Shown piece by piece: positions 35,760 through 47,644 of a DNA stretch of 64,000 bases. Location: the NCBI GenBank assembly GCA_001579985.1, contig LRSR01007913.1:62001-126000 (forward strand). The letters are read 5' to 3'. Numbering within the stretch: position 1 is the stretch's first letter; each line of letters begins with the position of its first letter. A program made the position numbers and the translations under genes. The DNA comes from Hypsibius dujardini (lineage: Eukaryota > Tardigrada > Eutardigrada > Parachela > Hypsibiidae). The notes below the pieces were generated by a model. It did no database searches. It was given only the letters and a program-made list of their open reading frames with translations, and was not told where the DNA came from.

Positions 35760-36640
35760 CTGTAAATGATCAAATTATCACGTGTAGTGGCGTCTGTCTG
35801 TCTGCCTGCCTGCCTTTCTGCTTGTATGTCAGTCTAACCTTGCATGAGCACGAATAATAAGGAAAAGCATCTTGCACGGAATTCCTCCTCCCCTGATAAT
35901 AACATTTCTTATACATTTGTTTGATTTTTCCGATTCTTATAACAGTGGTTCCATCCTCTAAATAGCGACCCAGGAATAATAAATAATGAAAAGTACTTGC
36001 ATGAATATAATGTTGTAAATTCTTGTTAGATTACTGCTATCATTATAATTGAACTTTAAGTAATTCTGTATACTTTATATACATACGTTATGTATTATAT
36101 ATTATGTATCAATAGTATCATGTATTAAAATGAAGCCGCAATGTATTAATTACCTGTAAAGGTTTATTCTACCGGGCAAGCAGTACACAGACACACGCAC
36201 TTCCCGTTGGTTTAATCTTCGAAAGGCAGTGCATCGTGAAGAGCGGTTCTCGGAGCTTGACCGCCCCAGAACGAGGTAGAAAACTACAATAAAATTTGCC
36301 AATTCGGACGAAGTAACATGCTTTACGTTTAGTTGGAGAAGCTGAAGGCTTCCAGAAGTGGACGATCTGAAGAGCGATCACCAACTTAACAAGCGATTGA
36401 CGGATAAGATAAACACTCGAAACACGGATCCTTAGACTTTTATCGCGAAAAAGCACATGCGCGTCAAGCGTCACAGAGTTTCTGCGACGAACTGCTTTCG
36501 GGCAATATAGAAGTTACGGTACTGCCTATTTTGGATTTGAAAGAGTAATTTTTTTGCTTTTTCTTTCATTTCTTATTTAAATCGACATCAGCGTGGAAAC
36601 ATAGGCGGATATAAATTGTGCCTGATTAAAACACAATCAG
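35760..36640. other. Intergenic stretch and probable promoter region
   Basis: Holds a short TCTG/CTGC run near 35805 and AT-rich sequence. No coding frame that I can support. The 5' UTR and promoter of the next gene should lie at its right end. Confidence 0.35.
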
Positions 36641-36642
36641 TC

Positions 36643-39600
36643 ATGTCCTATCGAGCCAAAATCCCGTTGGCCGCTCGACGTAGTCGCTCATCTTCATCCC
36701 CAAGAACTACCAATCTGAATCGCGTTTCCTCCGATTGCCCCTTCATTGGTGATGATGCTAATCGACGCCTATCCAAGGAAAATACTCTTACCCTTACATC
36801 CTCCACAGCATCGGGAAATAATGCCCGCAAGCGTCAGATCCCGCGAAAAAACGAAATCAGACGTACGTTTCCTTTATTCATCGAGTGTTTATCCCTATCT
36901 TTGAAGCCTGTCATTCTTTTCTGAATTGAAAAGAAGAAGAGCCCAAAATGTTAAAGCAAGACCGTTACAATTGTAGATCATGCTCTGACCTTCTAGGGTT
37001 TGTCAACAGCTACGTACTCGCAGGGGCTCGTTTAGGGTAATTACCAGTCGGAACCAAAACCCCTCATAGTCAGGGCTAGGGTGGTCAGCAAATGGGCAAA
37101 ATGCATTCTTTCTCAAATTAAACCCAAAACACAGCCTTGCATTTCTGATCATTTTGAAACTTATGGGGATGTAAGGGCTTGATTTCCAAGATCCACGGGA
37201 TTTCAAAACTTCAAATTTGGCCCATTCTTGAACGTTTTTAAACTCCAATTTGCATTTATTAAAAGGATTATTTCTCGAACATTCTGGCATTGCTCCCTGA
37301 AAGAGGGTACAAAACGGCAGTTTTACTCGGCTTTCAGCTAAAAAATATTCCTAGCTTATAAGGCCCCTTGAGGCGGTGGAACCGTACTTCCGTTCAAGGG
37401 GGTGGAACCGTACTACCGTTCAAGGGGGTGGAACCGTACTTCCGTTCAAGGGGGTACGATTAGGGCTTAAACTACAAATGCCCCATTCCCCTTCCCCTTT
37501 GGCTATATTTGGTTTTATTAGTGCTGACCAATATCCCTTTCAGTGATTATAACAAACTTAATAATTTTGGAAAGCCCATCGGTCGTGTAAATGCTATGAC
37601 CAAATCTAAAGGGGTCAAAAATAGGGGGCGTTTTGTTTTTTCGCTTAGAACTCGTGCAGGCAGGGTCCAATATTTAGAGTTTCAGTTTTTTTGTGAGAAG
37701 GAAACATAAAGATTCTAAAAAAATTAATCTTGAATTTATCAAGTTAGGGAAGAGCAGGCAACATCGAAAAAACGAAAGCGGGCGGGGACAAGAAGGGGTT
37801 AGTTTTGAAATAAAATGCATCATACCCCTTTGCCTACCCCTGGCTTTACCATGAGGGATCCTGGTTCCGATTTGTAATGACGAGCCTCTGAGTACACGTA
37901 CGTACCTTACTTATATGGAAACCTTTGCAAAATTGGATCTTCCGGCGATTTCGTACTATACAATTGTGGTGTTATTAATTATAATTTATCCATGTTTCCG
38001 TTTTAGGCCAGATTGCAGCGGTTGAAGAGAAGGCCGCTGACACGGATCGCCGTGTGACGGAAGGCATGGATGCGGCTAAAGAAATTCGGCGCTTCCTGAC
38101 TGCGCCTATTGTCACTTCCGGTCACAGGCGTTCCTTCTCCGTACCCGAAATCAACGAACCCCACAGCGTGGGTTCCACTTACAATCAGCAGGTAGTGCCA
38201 CCAAAACAAAAACAGAACAGACTGAATAACTGCTTTCCAAAGCAGTAATTATTTCTTTCCAACAGAATTGTTTTGATATTTTTTAAATATTCATAATATT
38301 AATACTGTCTATCATTAATATGAGTAGATGCAATAAATACATACTTTGGCCAATCAAATATGTAAATGTGTACATATATTAATATTGGGCATTAGATGTT
38401 TGCAATTGATACTAGTTTATTTGGAATTTTTTAAGTAACAAATTATTTGAACCTCTGTATCAGGCAGTGCTTTTTAAAAATCGCGAAGAAAAGTCTATCG
38501 TAGTTCAACGGTTAATTTAATGTGCTGTTCCGTTTGTGTGAAGGACCAAGCAAGTTACTATGGCCCATCGACTCCTTCATCCTGCTACCCGTCGAGTCCC
38601 TACCCAGTCGCGTCGTCCCCGGGGGGCTCCGTCGCCGACCTGTACTATTCTCGCGGAAGAAGCGGCAGTTCCGTCTCGCAACATTCTGCTCCAGCTCATC
38701 GACGGAAGCCCACAGCGCGGTTGCTGTTGCTGGACGAAAATGGAGCGACACAGAAGACATTGAACGTTTGCGATGATTGTCTGCAGTCCATCGGCTTGGC
38801 AGACTGCGGAAGTGAAGTGCGTTCCTTAAATATAGTGAAATATATCCAATTATCCGATCTATGGAGCATAAAACTGCAGTATTGAAAATTGATTACACAA
38901 AAGTAAAATATTAGAAAACGAATGTTTATAAAGCTCTTAAGCTCTCCCACTGTTGTGCTGTAAGTGCTGTTTACTACACTATCCTGATTTGTTTTTTATT
39001 GAAATGGAAGCGAACTTACTGTGAGAAAATTTCCGATTGCCCTCACTAAACATTCGATGAAGTTTTGCGGATTTGTTTATGATGTGTTTGCGCGTGTTTG
39101 CAGTCGAATCTTCCTGATAAAATTGTCAGGCATGTGAGAGGCTCGAAGGACCTTGACGAGCCAAGGCAAGGTGAAGTAGAAGAGATACTATCCAGCCATG
39201 CCAGTGGAATTAATCGGTCTCAGGCCCAAGATCGGCACGAGGAGGACTCCAGATACAGGTAAGCGACTGCAATATACCAAGGCTACAGCTATTTTACCCC
39301 TCCCTTGTAGTGTGTGGGGTCCAGTAGCATCCCGGCTATTTTACCCCTCCCTGTTTTCCGTCCGTCCCTTTTCCTTCCGTCCGTTGTCCGTCCGTCCGTT
39401 GTCCATCCGTCCATTGTCCGTCTGTCTGTAATCCTTACTTTGTTCGTCCGTTGTCCGCTGTTCATCCATCAATTGACCGTCCGTCAGTTGTCGGACAGAT
39501 GATTGAACAACGGGCAACGGCTGAATGGACAACGGATAGCGGATGAATGAGCAACGGATGGCCGGAAAAATTATGGCTGGACAACGGATAACGGACAAAC

Positions 39601-42069
39601 AACGGAGAACGGTTCACAGAACCGTGCATGTACTAGCGCCGGTACATGAGAATTGAGATATGGATTACAAAACGTGTTCCTTTGAAAATCATAAAAACAT
39701 TCGAGTGATCCAGCGTTTTTTATTTGAATGTTTCTGTCACAGTTCCGGACAGAGCGATAACCAGCAACAAGGCGTGCCCATTTTTCAAGTAGGAGATGAT
39801 GGACCCAGAACTGGTGCGAGGACATCACAGCAAGTGCCCATCGCTAAGATCTTCTGCCACCAACAGCATCAGTCGTCCTCACAGTTCGCCGCAGTACCAA
39901 CAAACCAACAAACCCATCCGACCTCCACGCATTCTCCACACCCGGGTCATCATGACAGTGCGATTGGAGGAGGAAACTTCTACGGGGATGAGAGCGTTGC
40001 CTCAACTTGCACATTTGGCCGATCCAACCAATATGATGAGTGGCGCCGTCGCCGGCAATCCTACCAGACATACCCTAGGTAACATTAAGCTCCAGTTCCT
40101 TAACAAACTCTAGTATATAGTATAGTAGTACTGTGAATGTTAGTATGTTTCAGGCAGAGATTGTGCGTTTTCAAAATCAGTGTTTGCCTTCGCCCGTTCC
40201 AGTTTTTTTCAATAAAATAGTTTAAAGAAAATGTCTTGATGCATTTATCGATGTTTTGTTTGACCAACTGGTACAGTAAGTCAACGAATTAAAATATAAG
40301 AACATGATTCTAGACGAAAATTTAGTTATTTTGGCCGATTGGTTATTTTATCAGAAAAATTCAGGTTTTATCAGTTAATGAAGTCAATATTTCACAACAA
40401 ACGCGTTCTGCTGGAAGCGTTTGCGTTCGCGCTTGAGCTCTTTGATCTGAGTTCTTTTTGTGCTTTAAAAATGCGAACGCGAACGCGTGCTTTTTGCGTT
40501 CGCGTTCCCGGACTTACCATCTATGGTTTCAAGCATCTTAAATGAATTCGCTTAAATGAATTAGTAAAGATTAGCAGGATCGGGAGATATTTCGGAGGTC
40601 GGTGGAAGAGTTGTAGGGATATTTCGCATCATATCCTATTGGGTCCCACCTTAATCTATAGATTCAGCCATTCACCCCAAAAAACATGTTGATAGGCGAA
40701 TAATGCGATGAACTCACTGCGCAATGGGATTTTGATAAAAAAATACAGAACCTTCGTACGTCAATTTTTTACTCACGTTTATAATGGGATGAGCTTAGAA
40801 TGCAAACTCAATTGATTAATATATTGTACTACAAAACTGTTGTTTCGATTCAGCGAGGTGAGAAAGCCCCTTCCGACTGAAAGCGTTGACCACCACACGA
40901 CGGATGAGCTTCTCTCAATGCTAGATCCTCTCTGCTTTCCATCCGCCGGTGACACCATTAATAATGATCATCATACTAGGAAGTCCTGGTACTCATTATA
41001 TCAACCAAATGAACCCTCATCCCCTCGCGACCAACAAGGCACATCATCTTCAAGCGAAATCTCAGGAGGAATTCGACAGAGCTACGAAGATGCGGCTCGA
41101 CTGCTGGATGATGACGATAGAGACTTCGCACAATTCTCAGCGGGCGCTTCTGAGCACCTATCAACTCCTGCGAAAACCCCTGAATCGCCGTACATGGTAG
41201 GTCTACATCGGACGCTCGTTTAGGGTCTTCACCGGTCAGAACCAGGACCCCTGACGATAGAGCCAGGGCAAGGGCAAAGGTGCAAATGCTTTTTTATACG
41301 ATTAAACTCAAAATTCGGCCTCTTGTCTCTGATCATTTTTAAACTTCTGGAGGTCTGGGGGTCTGATTCCAGTGGGCCCCCTGGGATTTCAAAACGTTTC
41401 CAAAAACATCAGTTTCTCATTCAAATTTGAGGCTTGTTGAGGTCCAATATAAGCCCCTATACAAATGGAAGGTTCAAAATATTTAAGAACGGTCTAAATT
41501 TGATGAAAAACTGATGTTTTTAAACATGTTTGAAATTTCAGAGGGAGCCTGAAATCAGACCTCCAAATCCCCACAAGTTTTAAAATTATTAGGGACAACA
41601 GGCCGAGTTTTGGATTGAATCTTGAAAAAAAAAACATTTTGCCCCTTTGCCCACCTCCTGACCCTAGGATGAGGGATCCTGATTCCGACCTGTAAGGACT
41701 CTGAACGAGCCTCTGGTCTACATGTACGTCCAAATTTAGAAGAATCGGTTTCGATTTGGTTGATATCAGTGGTACCGATATCATGCTTCTCTACAAACAC
41801 ATGCATGTGGTAAGAATCTCCTTTTCAGCAAATTATTAATTGTTTCCAGGGCCCGGACATGCTGGAACAACTTCTTATGACGCTGTTACCCAACTCGGAA
41901 GGACCACTATCGCCGCCGTCATTTCTCCTGACGAGGGCTTCCTCCACCCGTAAGAAACCTGGCGCATATCCACGTTTTGCTCGACTGATTTGTGTTACTT
42001 TTTTCAGTTATGGATGTGGCGACACCTGGTGGATTGATCTTACCTTCCAACACTAACCTACCAAAATAA
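36643..42069 (+). CDS. Low-complexity, probably disordered protein, 557 aa, unknown function
   Basis: Eight exons join in phase: 36643-36862, 38007-38191, 38544-38816, 39104-39258, 39743-40078, 40854-41196, 41850-41949 and 42008-42069 (1674 nt with stop). The protein starts MSYRAKIPLAARRSRSSSS and ends LILPSNTNLPK. It is Ser/Pro/Gln-rich with no membrane segment or signal peptide. The N-terminal basic region (RRSRSSSS, RKRQIPRK) could act as a nuclear signal. A central CDDCLQSIG with nearby cysteines is the only hint of a metal or disulfide site. Acidic and hydrophobic patches (TTDELLSMLDPLCFP, PDMLEQLLMTLLP) resemble transactivation or docking motifs. I do not recognise the family; a cytoplasmic scaffold or nuclear cofactor is a guess. 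Introns 1 and 6 carry family 1 foldback elements, and intron 4 a quasi-palindrome. An AATAAA at about 42297 may end the transcript. Confidence 0.75.
37022..37890. mobile_element. Foldback DNA element, family 1, long form
   Basis: Ends GGCTCGTTTAGGG and (reversed) AGGCTCGTCATTAC match the other family 1 copies. The long form adds a middle part shared with the copy at 42.5 kb (for example AGTGCTGACCAATATCCCTT). The flanks ACGTACTCG and GAGTACACG agree at six of nine bases and may be a worn 9-bp target duplication. Lies in intron 1 of the disordered-protein gene. Confidence 0.65.
37373..37452. repeat. Three tandem copies of a 27-bp unit inside the foldback element
   Basis: GGTGGAACCGTACTTCCGTT, then CAAGGG, three times with one internal change. 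Not seen in the other family 1 copies. Confidence 0.8.
39355..39610. repeat. Quasi-palindrome of TTGTCCGTCCG / CAACGGA repeats
   Basis: From 39355 the units CCGTCCGTTGTC recur in tandem. After about 39490 the complementary form (ACAACGGATA, GGACAACGGA) recurs. The two halves can pair along about 120 bases each. Intron 4 of the disordered-protein gene. Confidence 0.7.
41209..41714. mobile_element. Foldback DNA element, family 1, short form (506 bp)
   Basis: Inverted-repeat halves with ends ACGCTCGTTTAGGG and (reversed) AGAGGCTCGTTCAGAG. It is flanked by a perfect 9-bp direct repeat GGTCTACAT (41200-41208 and 41715-41723), the best evidence for a 9-bp target duplication in this family. Lies in intron 6 of the disordered-protein gene. 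Confidence 0.75.
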
Positions 42070-42296
42070 CGGTGCATTTAAAATATATATAAGTAATTAA
42101 TCCTCAATTGAAAACAGACCCCCTTTTTCGTATTCCATGTTTCTTGATTTTTTCTCAATACTTTATTGTACTATTATATGATGGTAAAGGCTTAATGCCG
42201 GCGCAAGTTCTGATCTGCAAGAAATGCCGCGCGCCGGCGATGTTTGCATACTTTCCGATCATTGTTTGTCTACAATTTGGGTTTCAGAAAGTCGGC

Positions 42297-42302
42297 AATA
42301 AA
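42297..42302 (+). promoter_or_regulatory. Likely polyadenylation signal of the disordered-protein gene
   Basis: AATAAA about 230 bases past the stop at 42069, in AT-rich sequence. Confidence 0.4.
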
Positions 42303-42488
42303 TCAGGCAAGCAAATGCTGCATTAATTTTATTATTAAATTAAAAATTCGATTTTTTAAAATGAAAAACGAATAAGAAATCTTGTGACTACGTTTAATTG
42401 ATGTACGTCCCTATCTATCCTGCTTACTCTTTCCTGCACGACATTTCTGGAAACTCAACACTTGCGCCGGGTCAAGCCTTTTACCTCG

Positions 42489-43421
42489 TACTCGTTTAAT
42501 GATTGGGACTTTAAGAGACCCCCTCCCAAATGCTAGGGCCAGGGCGTGGTCAAAAGGGCACAATCCATTTTCTGCAAAACTGAACGAAAAATTCAGCCTA
42601 GTGTTCCTGATTATTTTGAAATTTGTAGGGGTCCGGGGATCTGGTTTTAAAGCTCCCCCCCCCGGAGTTTCAAAAGATTTTCAAACACTTTTCACAAAGT
42701 TTGAACCATGCTTGAGTGTTTTGAACCTTGTATTTGCAGTTATTAATAAGGTGCGTATAATGGGCCCTACAAAATTACGAATTTGATAGAAAAATTAAAA
42801 TTTTTGAAATTGTCTTGAAATGCCGGGGGCCCTTGGAAATAAGATCCCCATACCCCAGAAGTTTCAAAATAAACAGGAACAATAGGCCGAGTTTTGGGTT
42901 CGGTTTTGAAAAAAATGCATTTCGCCCCTTTTGCACGTCTCCTGGCCCCATTATGAGGGGTACTGGTTCGGTTTAGGGTACTAGTTTCCCCCTCCCATTC
43001 CCCTTCCCTCTTTTAGTCCCCCGTTGCTTTTACGAGTGCTGACAAAGGCCTCTTTCAGTCATCATAACAAGTTTGATCATTTTGAGAAGCCAATTTTTCA
43101 TTAATCTTTTAGTATAAAACCGCGAGATTCGGACATTGGTGGAATAAATGGTGTGACCAGATGACCATGGGAGTGAAGATAAAAGTTGGTGTTTTGGTTT
43201 TTCGCTCCGCATTCGCTCGGGCAATTTCCAATATTGAGAGTTTGAACTTTCTTGTCATAAGGAAACAACAAGGATTCTAAAAAATCAATCCGCATTTTAT
43301 GGAGTTAGAGGACATTTGTCAATATGGGAAAATATAAAAGGAGAGGGGACAAAACTGAGGCAAGGGGGACTATAATCTAAGCCTCCTGGTTCCGACTTGT
43401 CAGGACTCTAAATGAGTCTCT
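42489..43421. mobile_element. Foldback DNA element, family 1, long form, diverged
   Basis: Begins CTCGTTTAATGATTGGGAC and ends GGACTCTAAATGAGTCTCTG. Internal mirror pairs include TTTTGAAATTTGTAGGGGTC and its complement. It shares the middle part of the copy at 37.0 kb (AGTGCTGACAAAGGCCTCTT). Intergenic, between the disordered-protein gene and arginine kinase. Confidence 0.6.
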
Positions 43422-43733
43422 GCTTCCGGTTACCGGGTCTTTCCTATCTTATTACCACTTTCTTTCGTGCTCTTGCAATCAAACTGGCCGAAATTCCTCT
43501 TCTACATTTGCAGTAGAGGAAGACGAAGAAGAAGACGCTATCTGAAAAAGCATTGAGTTGCCCAAGGGTAGTAATACGCCACCATCTTCCCGTCACACAG
43601 CCCCCGAAATAGCTCGAAAAATATTCAACATAGCGCATAGTATCTCATTTCCCATTGCATGCAAAGCATTTTGTATAGAGAGCATCATCTTGACAAAACC
43701 GGCTCTCGAGGATCCTTCTCAACAGAGCTCTAT

Positions 43734-46270
43734 CTACTTGGCCTCGGACGCCTTCTCCAGCTTGATCAGTTCGACAATTCCGTCGTACATCTGACAACGA
43801 AAAAATTCCGTTAATTAGTTTCTTGATCCGCAAAAAAATTCTATACAGTATAGCAGTAGTACGAGAACGACCAAGACGACTCACTTCCTTGACGGCGTCG
43901 TACTCAGTCAGACCCATGCGTCTCTGAAAGGGAATGAAGAAAATAATAATCATATCCGACAGGCGGGCGAGAAACACTTCCGACAGCTCGACATCCATCC
44001 AATCCGTCCACCCCTCCTACCGTATGCCTAAATTTATCGCTGTGTAAACTTCCAGCGGCTGGGTTTATTTTAACTTTTACGACGCAGTACTGCGGAGGAG
44101 CACACACGGCTAACGAACCGTGATGTCATCCACCCCGGAATTTTGCCCACAGCTGGTGCAATAAACCAAGTTAAGCTAGAACATCTCTGCCTGAAAGTCC
44201 CATTCTTGTCTGTACGCTTGGCTCTTGTCTTACTCTATCTGTCTGTGTGTCTGTGCGTCTGTGTGACTGGATATCCGTCTGTCTGTCTGTCTGCCTGCCT
44301 GCTTACTGTTTTCTCCCACACACGTTGGCTTCAGATAGGTAAACCTTCTTTTGTTTGCTTCTGCGGTAACTACCTGACAGTCGACAAGTGTTCACCATTA
44401 ACAAAGGGTACCTTGTTGGAGATATCGTAGATGCCACCGACGGCTTCGGAGTGTTCACCGGCCGATCCGCGGACCTGAAGATTGTACTTTCCGGCAATCT
44501 TGTGGAACTCGTCGAGGTTCTTGCTCAGGTTGGGCAACTTAATGTGCACACTGGCGCGGACAGTTGTTCCTACAAAGCAAAATCGTTGTTCCTTAATTCC
44601 CGAACCAAGCGATATGTAAGCCTTGTGATTTGCCTTACCCAAGTTGGTGGGGCAGAAAGTCTGGAATCCCAGAGTGTCGTCGTGGGAGAATGGCAACTTC
44701 TTTTCAATTTGGTTAACACCCTGTTGTGGACGAAAGAAACAAGAGATGATCACGAAGGCCGCGCGCTCTTAGCACGTCATTATCGGCACGATTCCTGCCC
44801 GCCTGTTTGGCTGACTGCCCCGCTCTGCGCTGACACAGCGGAAAGCATGCGAGTGGGTGCCTGGGCCCGCAAAAAAATGAGGCATTACCAAAATAAACTC
44901 ACTTCAATTAGGCGCTTGAAAACAGCGAGAAGATCTCCGCCCTTTTGCATACTGATGATGCGCAGATGATCCTCTTCATTGACCCAGACCAAGAAGGTCT
45001 TGGCGGCGTTGTGGAAGATGCCGCGACCTGTCGGCCAGTAGCGGCTGGCGTTGGCGGTCTGCAAAAACCTACAGACGGAGGAACGTCATGCCATTTCAAA
45101 GAATTCGGACAAGAAAGCCGTAACTGTCAGTCAGGCCTTCCCTCGCTGGCTGCATGTCTGTCTGTCTGTCTGTATGTATGTCTGTCTGTCTGTCTGTCTG
45201 CTTGTCTGTCTACAGGTCTGCATGTCTGGTTGTCCGTCCGTCTGCATGTCTGCTTGCTTGTTTGCTTGTCGGCCCATTTGACTACATATGTGGTCTGCTT
45301 GATTGTCTCCTTGTATAACTACAAAATTCCTAAAAGTTCTCCCACTTACCGATCTCCCTCCTTGAAGAGGAAATGATCCTCAATAAGCTGGGTTTGCACT
45401 TCCTTGGTCATACCGGTCAAGGGGTAGTACTTTCCAGCGAGCTCTCCACCCAAGCCGGTCAAGGCCTCCTGGACCTTCTTTTCCATATCCTTGTACTGCT
45501 GTTCGTTCAACAGCGGGTTGAACGGGTAGCCCTGGAGCGAGCGACCGCATCGCACACGAGTCGACACAATGTACTTGCCTTCCGGGTCGGGGTTAGGGAA
45601 GTTCAGCTTGGCCAGACCAAAATCCGCGGCCGGGTGCTTGGCTCCCTTGCTAATATCAAACCCGATGTGGTAGTCCTGTTAATGAAGTAATCAGACAGGT
45701 CATGCACAGAATCAATTCGATCTTTGTCGTACAAATAAGGCTCATCGAAAAATGCATTTACGTTGATGATGGGATAAAAGAGATCCGAGAAGGTGGTGTA
45801 AGACTCGGCATCGGGTGCGTAAATTCCGACTCCACTGTCAGTGTTGGCCACACCTGCAAAACCAGACAGTTCATCATGCAAGCACTCACCGAGGCAAAGA
45901 GATGGACAGATAGTTAGACAAATAGACTGACAAACAGGCAGATAGATAGGCAGATAAACAGACAAGCAGACAGACAGAGAGATAGATAGACAGACAGGCA
46001 GGTCGGCAGACAGACAGAAGGACTGGCCCACAGACAGGCAGCTGACAATCCTATAAGCAGACAAACAGACAGCCAAGGGACGGTTCATTACTTACCGGAC
46101 TGGATGCAGTCCCACAAGCTAGCTCCCATCGCGGTCTTCTTGTTCTTCAGTTTCTCAATGACCTCCTTGCTGAGGTACTTCTTCAGGAGCGAGTGACCCT
46201 TTTCGTCCTTTTGCAGGATGTCATAGGCACCCTCGATCTTCTTGACAACTTCGGGATCGACACCGGCCAT
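43734..46270 (-). CDS. Arginine kinase, 364 aa, complete
   Basis: Eight exons join in phase: 46270-46096, 45853-45762, 45675-45350, 45068-44903, 44720-44639, 44569-44412, 43923-43885 and 43790-43734. The enzyme transfers phosphate between ATP and arginine, buffering ATP in muscle and nerve cytosol. It starts [19 protein letters not shown] and ends [13 protein letters not shown]. The substrate-specificity loop is [13 protein letters not shown]. Nucleotide-binding arginines lie in STRVRCGRS and RASVHIKLP. Catalytic glutamates are in [10 protein letters not shown] and GEHSEAVGG, and the reactive cysteine is in TFCPTNLG. Length and order match the 40-kDa single-domain family. A TATA box stands 152 bases upstream of the ATG. 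Introns 1, 3 and 6 hold TCTG/CAGA arrays, in opposite orientations in introns 1 and 3. The presence of this enzyme fits a protostome. Confidence 0.97.
44225..44305. repeat. TCTG microsatellite in arginine kinase intron 6
   Basis: Plus strand TGTCTGTGTGTCTGTGCG, then CGTCTGTCTGTCTGTCTGCC; read as CAGACAG in the transcript. Confidence 0.75.
45150..45290. repeat. TCTG microsatellite in arginine kinase intron 3
   Basis: Plus strand runs of CTGTCTGTCTG with drift to TGCTTG; read as CAGACAG in the transcript. Confidence 0.8.
45905..46075. repeat. CAGA microsatellite in arginine kinase intron 1
   Basis: Plus strand runs of CAGACAGACAGA and GATAGACAG; read as CTGTCTG in the transcript, complementary to the array in intron 3. 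Confidence 0.8.
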
Positions 46271-46420
46271 GATGCGAGAGGTCGAGGAGATGCAGCGAGA
46301 GAGAACAAAGACACGGAGTGCGAAGCGAGCGGGACTGAGCACCAGCTTGACAGCGAATGGAGAACCGTGAAGAGTGGAGTGAGAGCACGAACCGAGTACC
46401 CGAATTGGGCGAGCTCGCTC

Positions 46421-46429
46421 TTATATACC
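46421..46429 (-). promoter_or_regulatory. TATA box of arginine kinase
   Basis: GGGTATATAAGAG in minus-strand reading, 152 bases before the ATG. It is a close match to the consensus and the only one nearby. Confidence 0.65.
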
Positions 46430-46439
46430 CACACCATGG

Positions 46440-47640
46440 TGGCACGTAATTTTTAAGGCATAAAAAACCCCCAGTGACGTCAGGGAACTCTGACACGGAT
46501 CAAGGGAGAAAAGGGTGTGCTTTTTCCTGTACTAGTATAAGAGAAACCAGTGCCTGGATGGAGGGTCTCTCTATAAATCGTCGCATATTCGGTTCACCGG
46601 GAGACCCCGGAAGGCAGACTCAGACAGAGTCAGTCAGTCAGTCAGGGTCGACTGTTGGAGAACGAACGGGTGTATTTTTAGCCGGGCTATCGCGAGGAAG
46701 TTGAGTGTTGCAGAGGAGACACGATTGAGAAGTTCGTAATGTGAGAGGAGGAGACCACGCAGTCCATGATTGCTGAAACTGCGCATTACATTAAACACGC
46801 TGGCACTGCGATCCTCTGTCGGAATTGTTTGCTTGTTTTTGCGGATGAGGTTTGTCCGTGAGTGTGGGTGAGCTATTTTTATAGCGCGGAATTAGAAGAA
46901 TTCCTTGAGTAAAACAGTAGCAGGCACTGATGTCGGTGGGATAGAAAGTAGAAAACTAGACGCACTCATAAGATCGTGTTACATGCTTCGAAGACAAAGC
47001 TGAACATTGTGATGAAGACACGTGATGATAAAGGTAAAAGTTGCGATCATCTGACTGCATTCGTATGTCGGATTCCTGTTTGCCTCTGCGTCTGCAGCTT
47101 TGCAGGATCATTTTTTTGTCTCTTTGCCTATCTGGCTCCCTGCCTGTCTGTTTGTCTGTAAATCTGCCTCTACTTATTGGTTTGCTCACTGAGTGACTGA
47201 CTTCCTGACTATTTGTCAGTTTGCTTGCCGGCATAGCATCTGCGCAAATACTCTTTGCCTACATGTTTCTCTGTCAGCGTGCCTGTCTATTGGTTTGCCT
47301 GCCTGTCGGTATATATGTCTTGGCTGTTGATGTGTGTCTCTTTCCATGCTTTTCGTCTGTCTGCCTGTACTACAGTATGCACGCATATTTCTTTAACTAA
47401 CTGACTGCCTGACCGCAGATGTATGAACGACCTACCAGTTCCGCCCACCGTGCCACATGGCGACTTATTAATCGGTCGAAATATTTCTAACATTCTCTTG
47501 AAAAAGAGCAACAATTACTCGAATCAGTATATCATGATTAATTTGCCCGCAAGGATCTCACCCAGTCAACTGAAGAAGGTAAAATCAGTAAACCAAGAAA
47601 CTAACCTTAGTAAGAAGAGAGGGAAAGATAGGGAGCCATA
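46440..47640. other. Intergenic stretch with CAGT and TCTG tracts
   Basis: Contains a GTCAGTCAGTCAGTCAGG run near 46630 and a long, drifting TCTG/TGCC tract at about 47060-47370. No gene that I can support. Confidence 0.45.
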
Positions 47641-47644
47641 ACGG

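Noticed and set aside
44903-45068. Val at the end of TFLVWV in arginine kinase, where some family members have Cys
   Set aside because: As I recall the family, chelicerate enzymes also have Val here; the reactive cysteine is in TFCPTNLG and is present.
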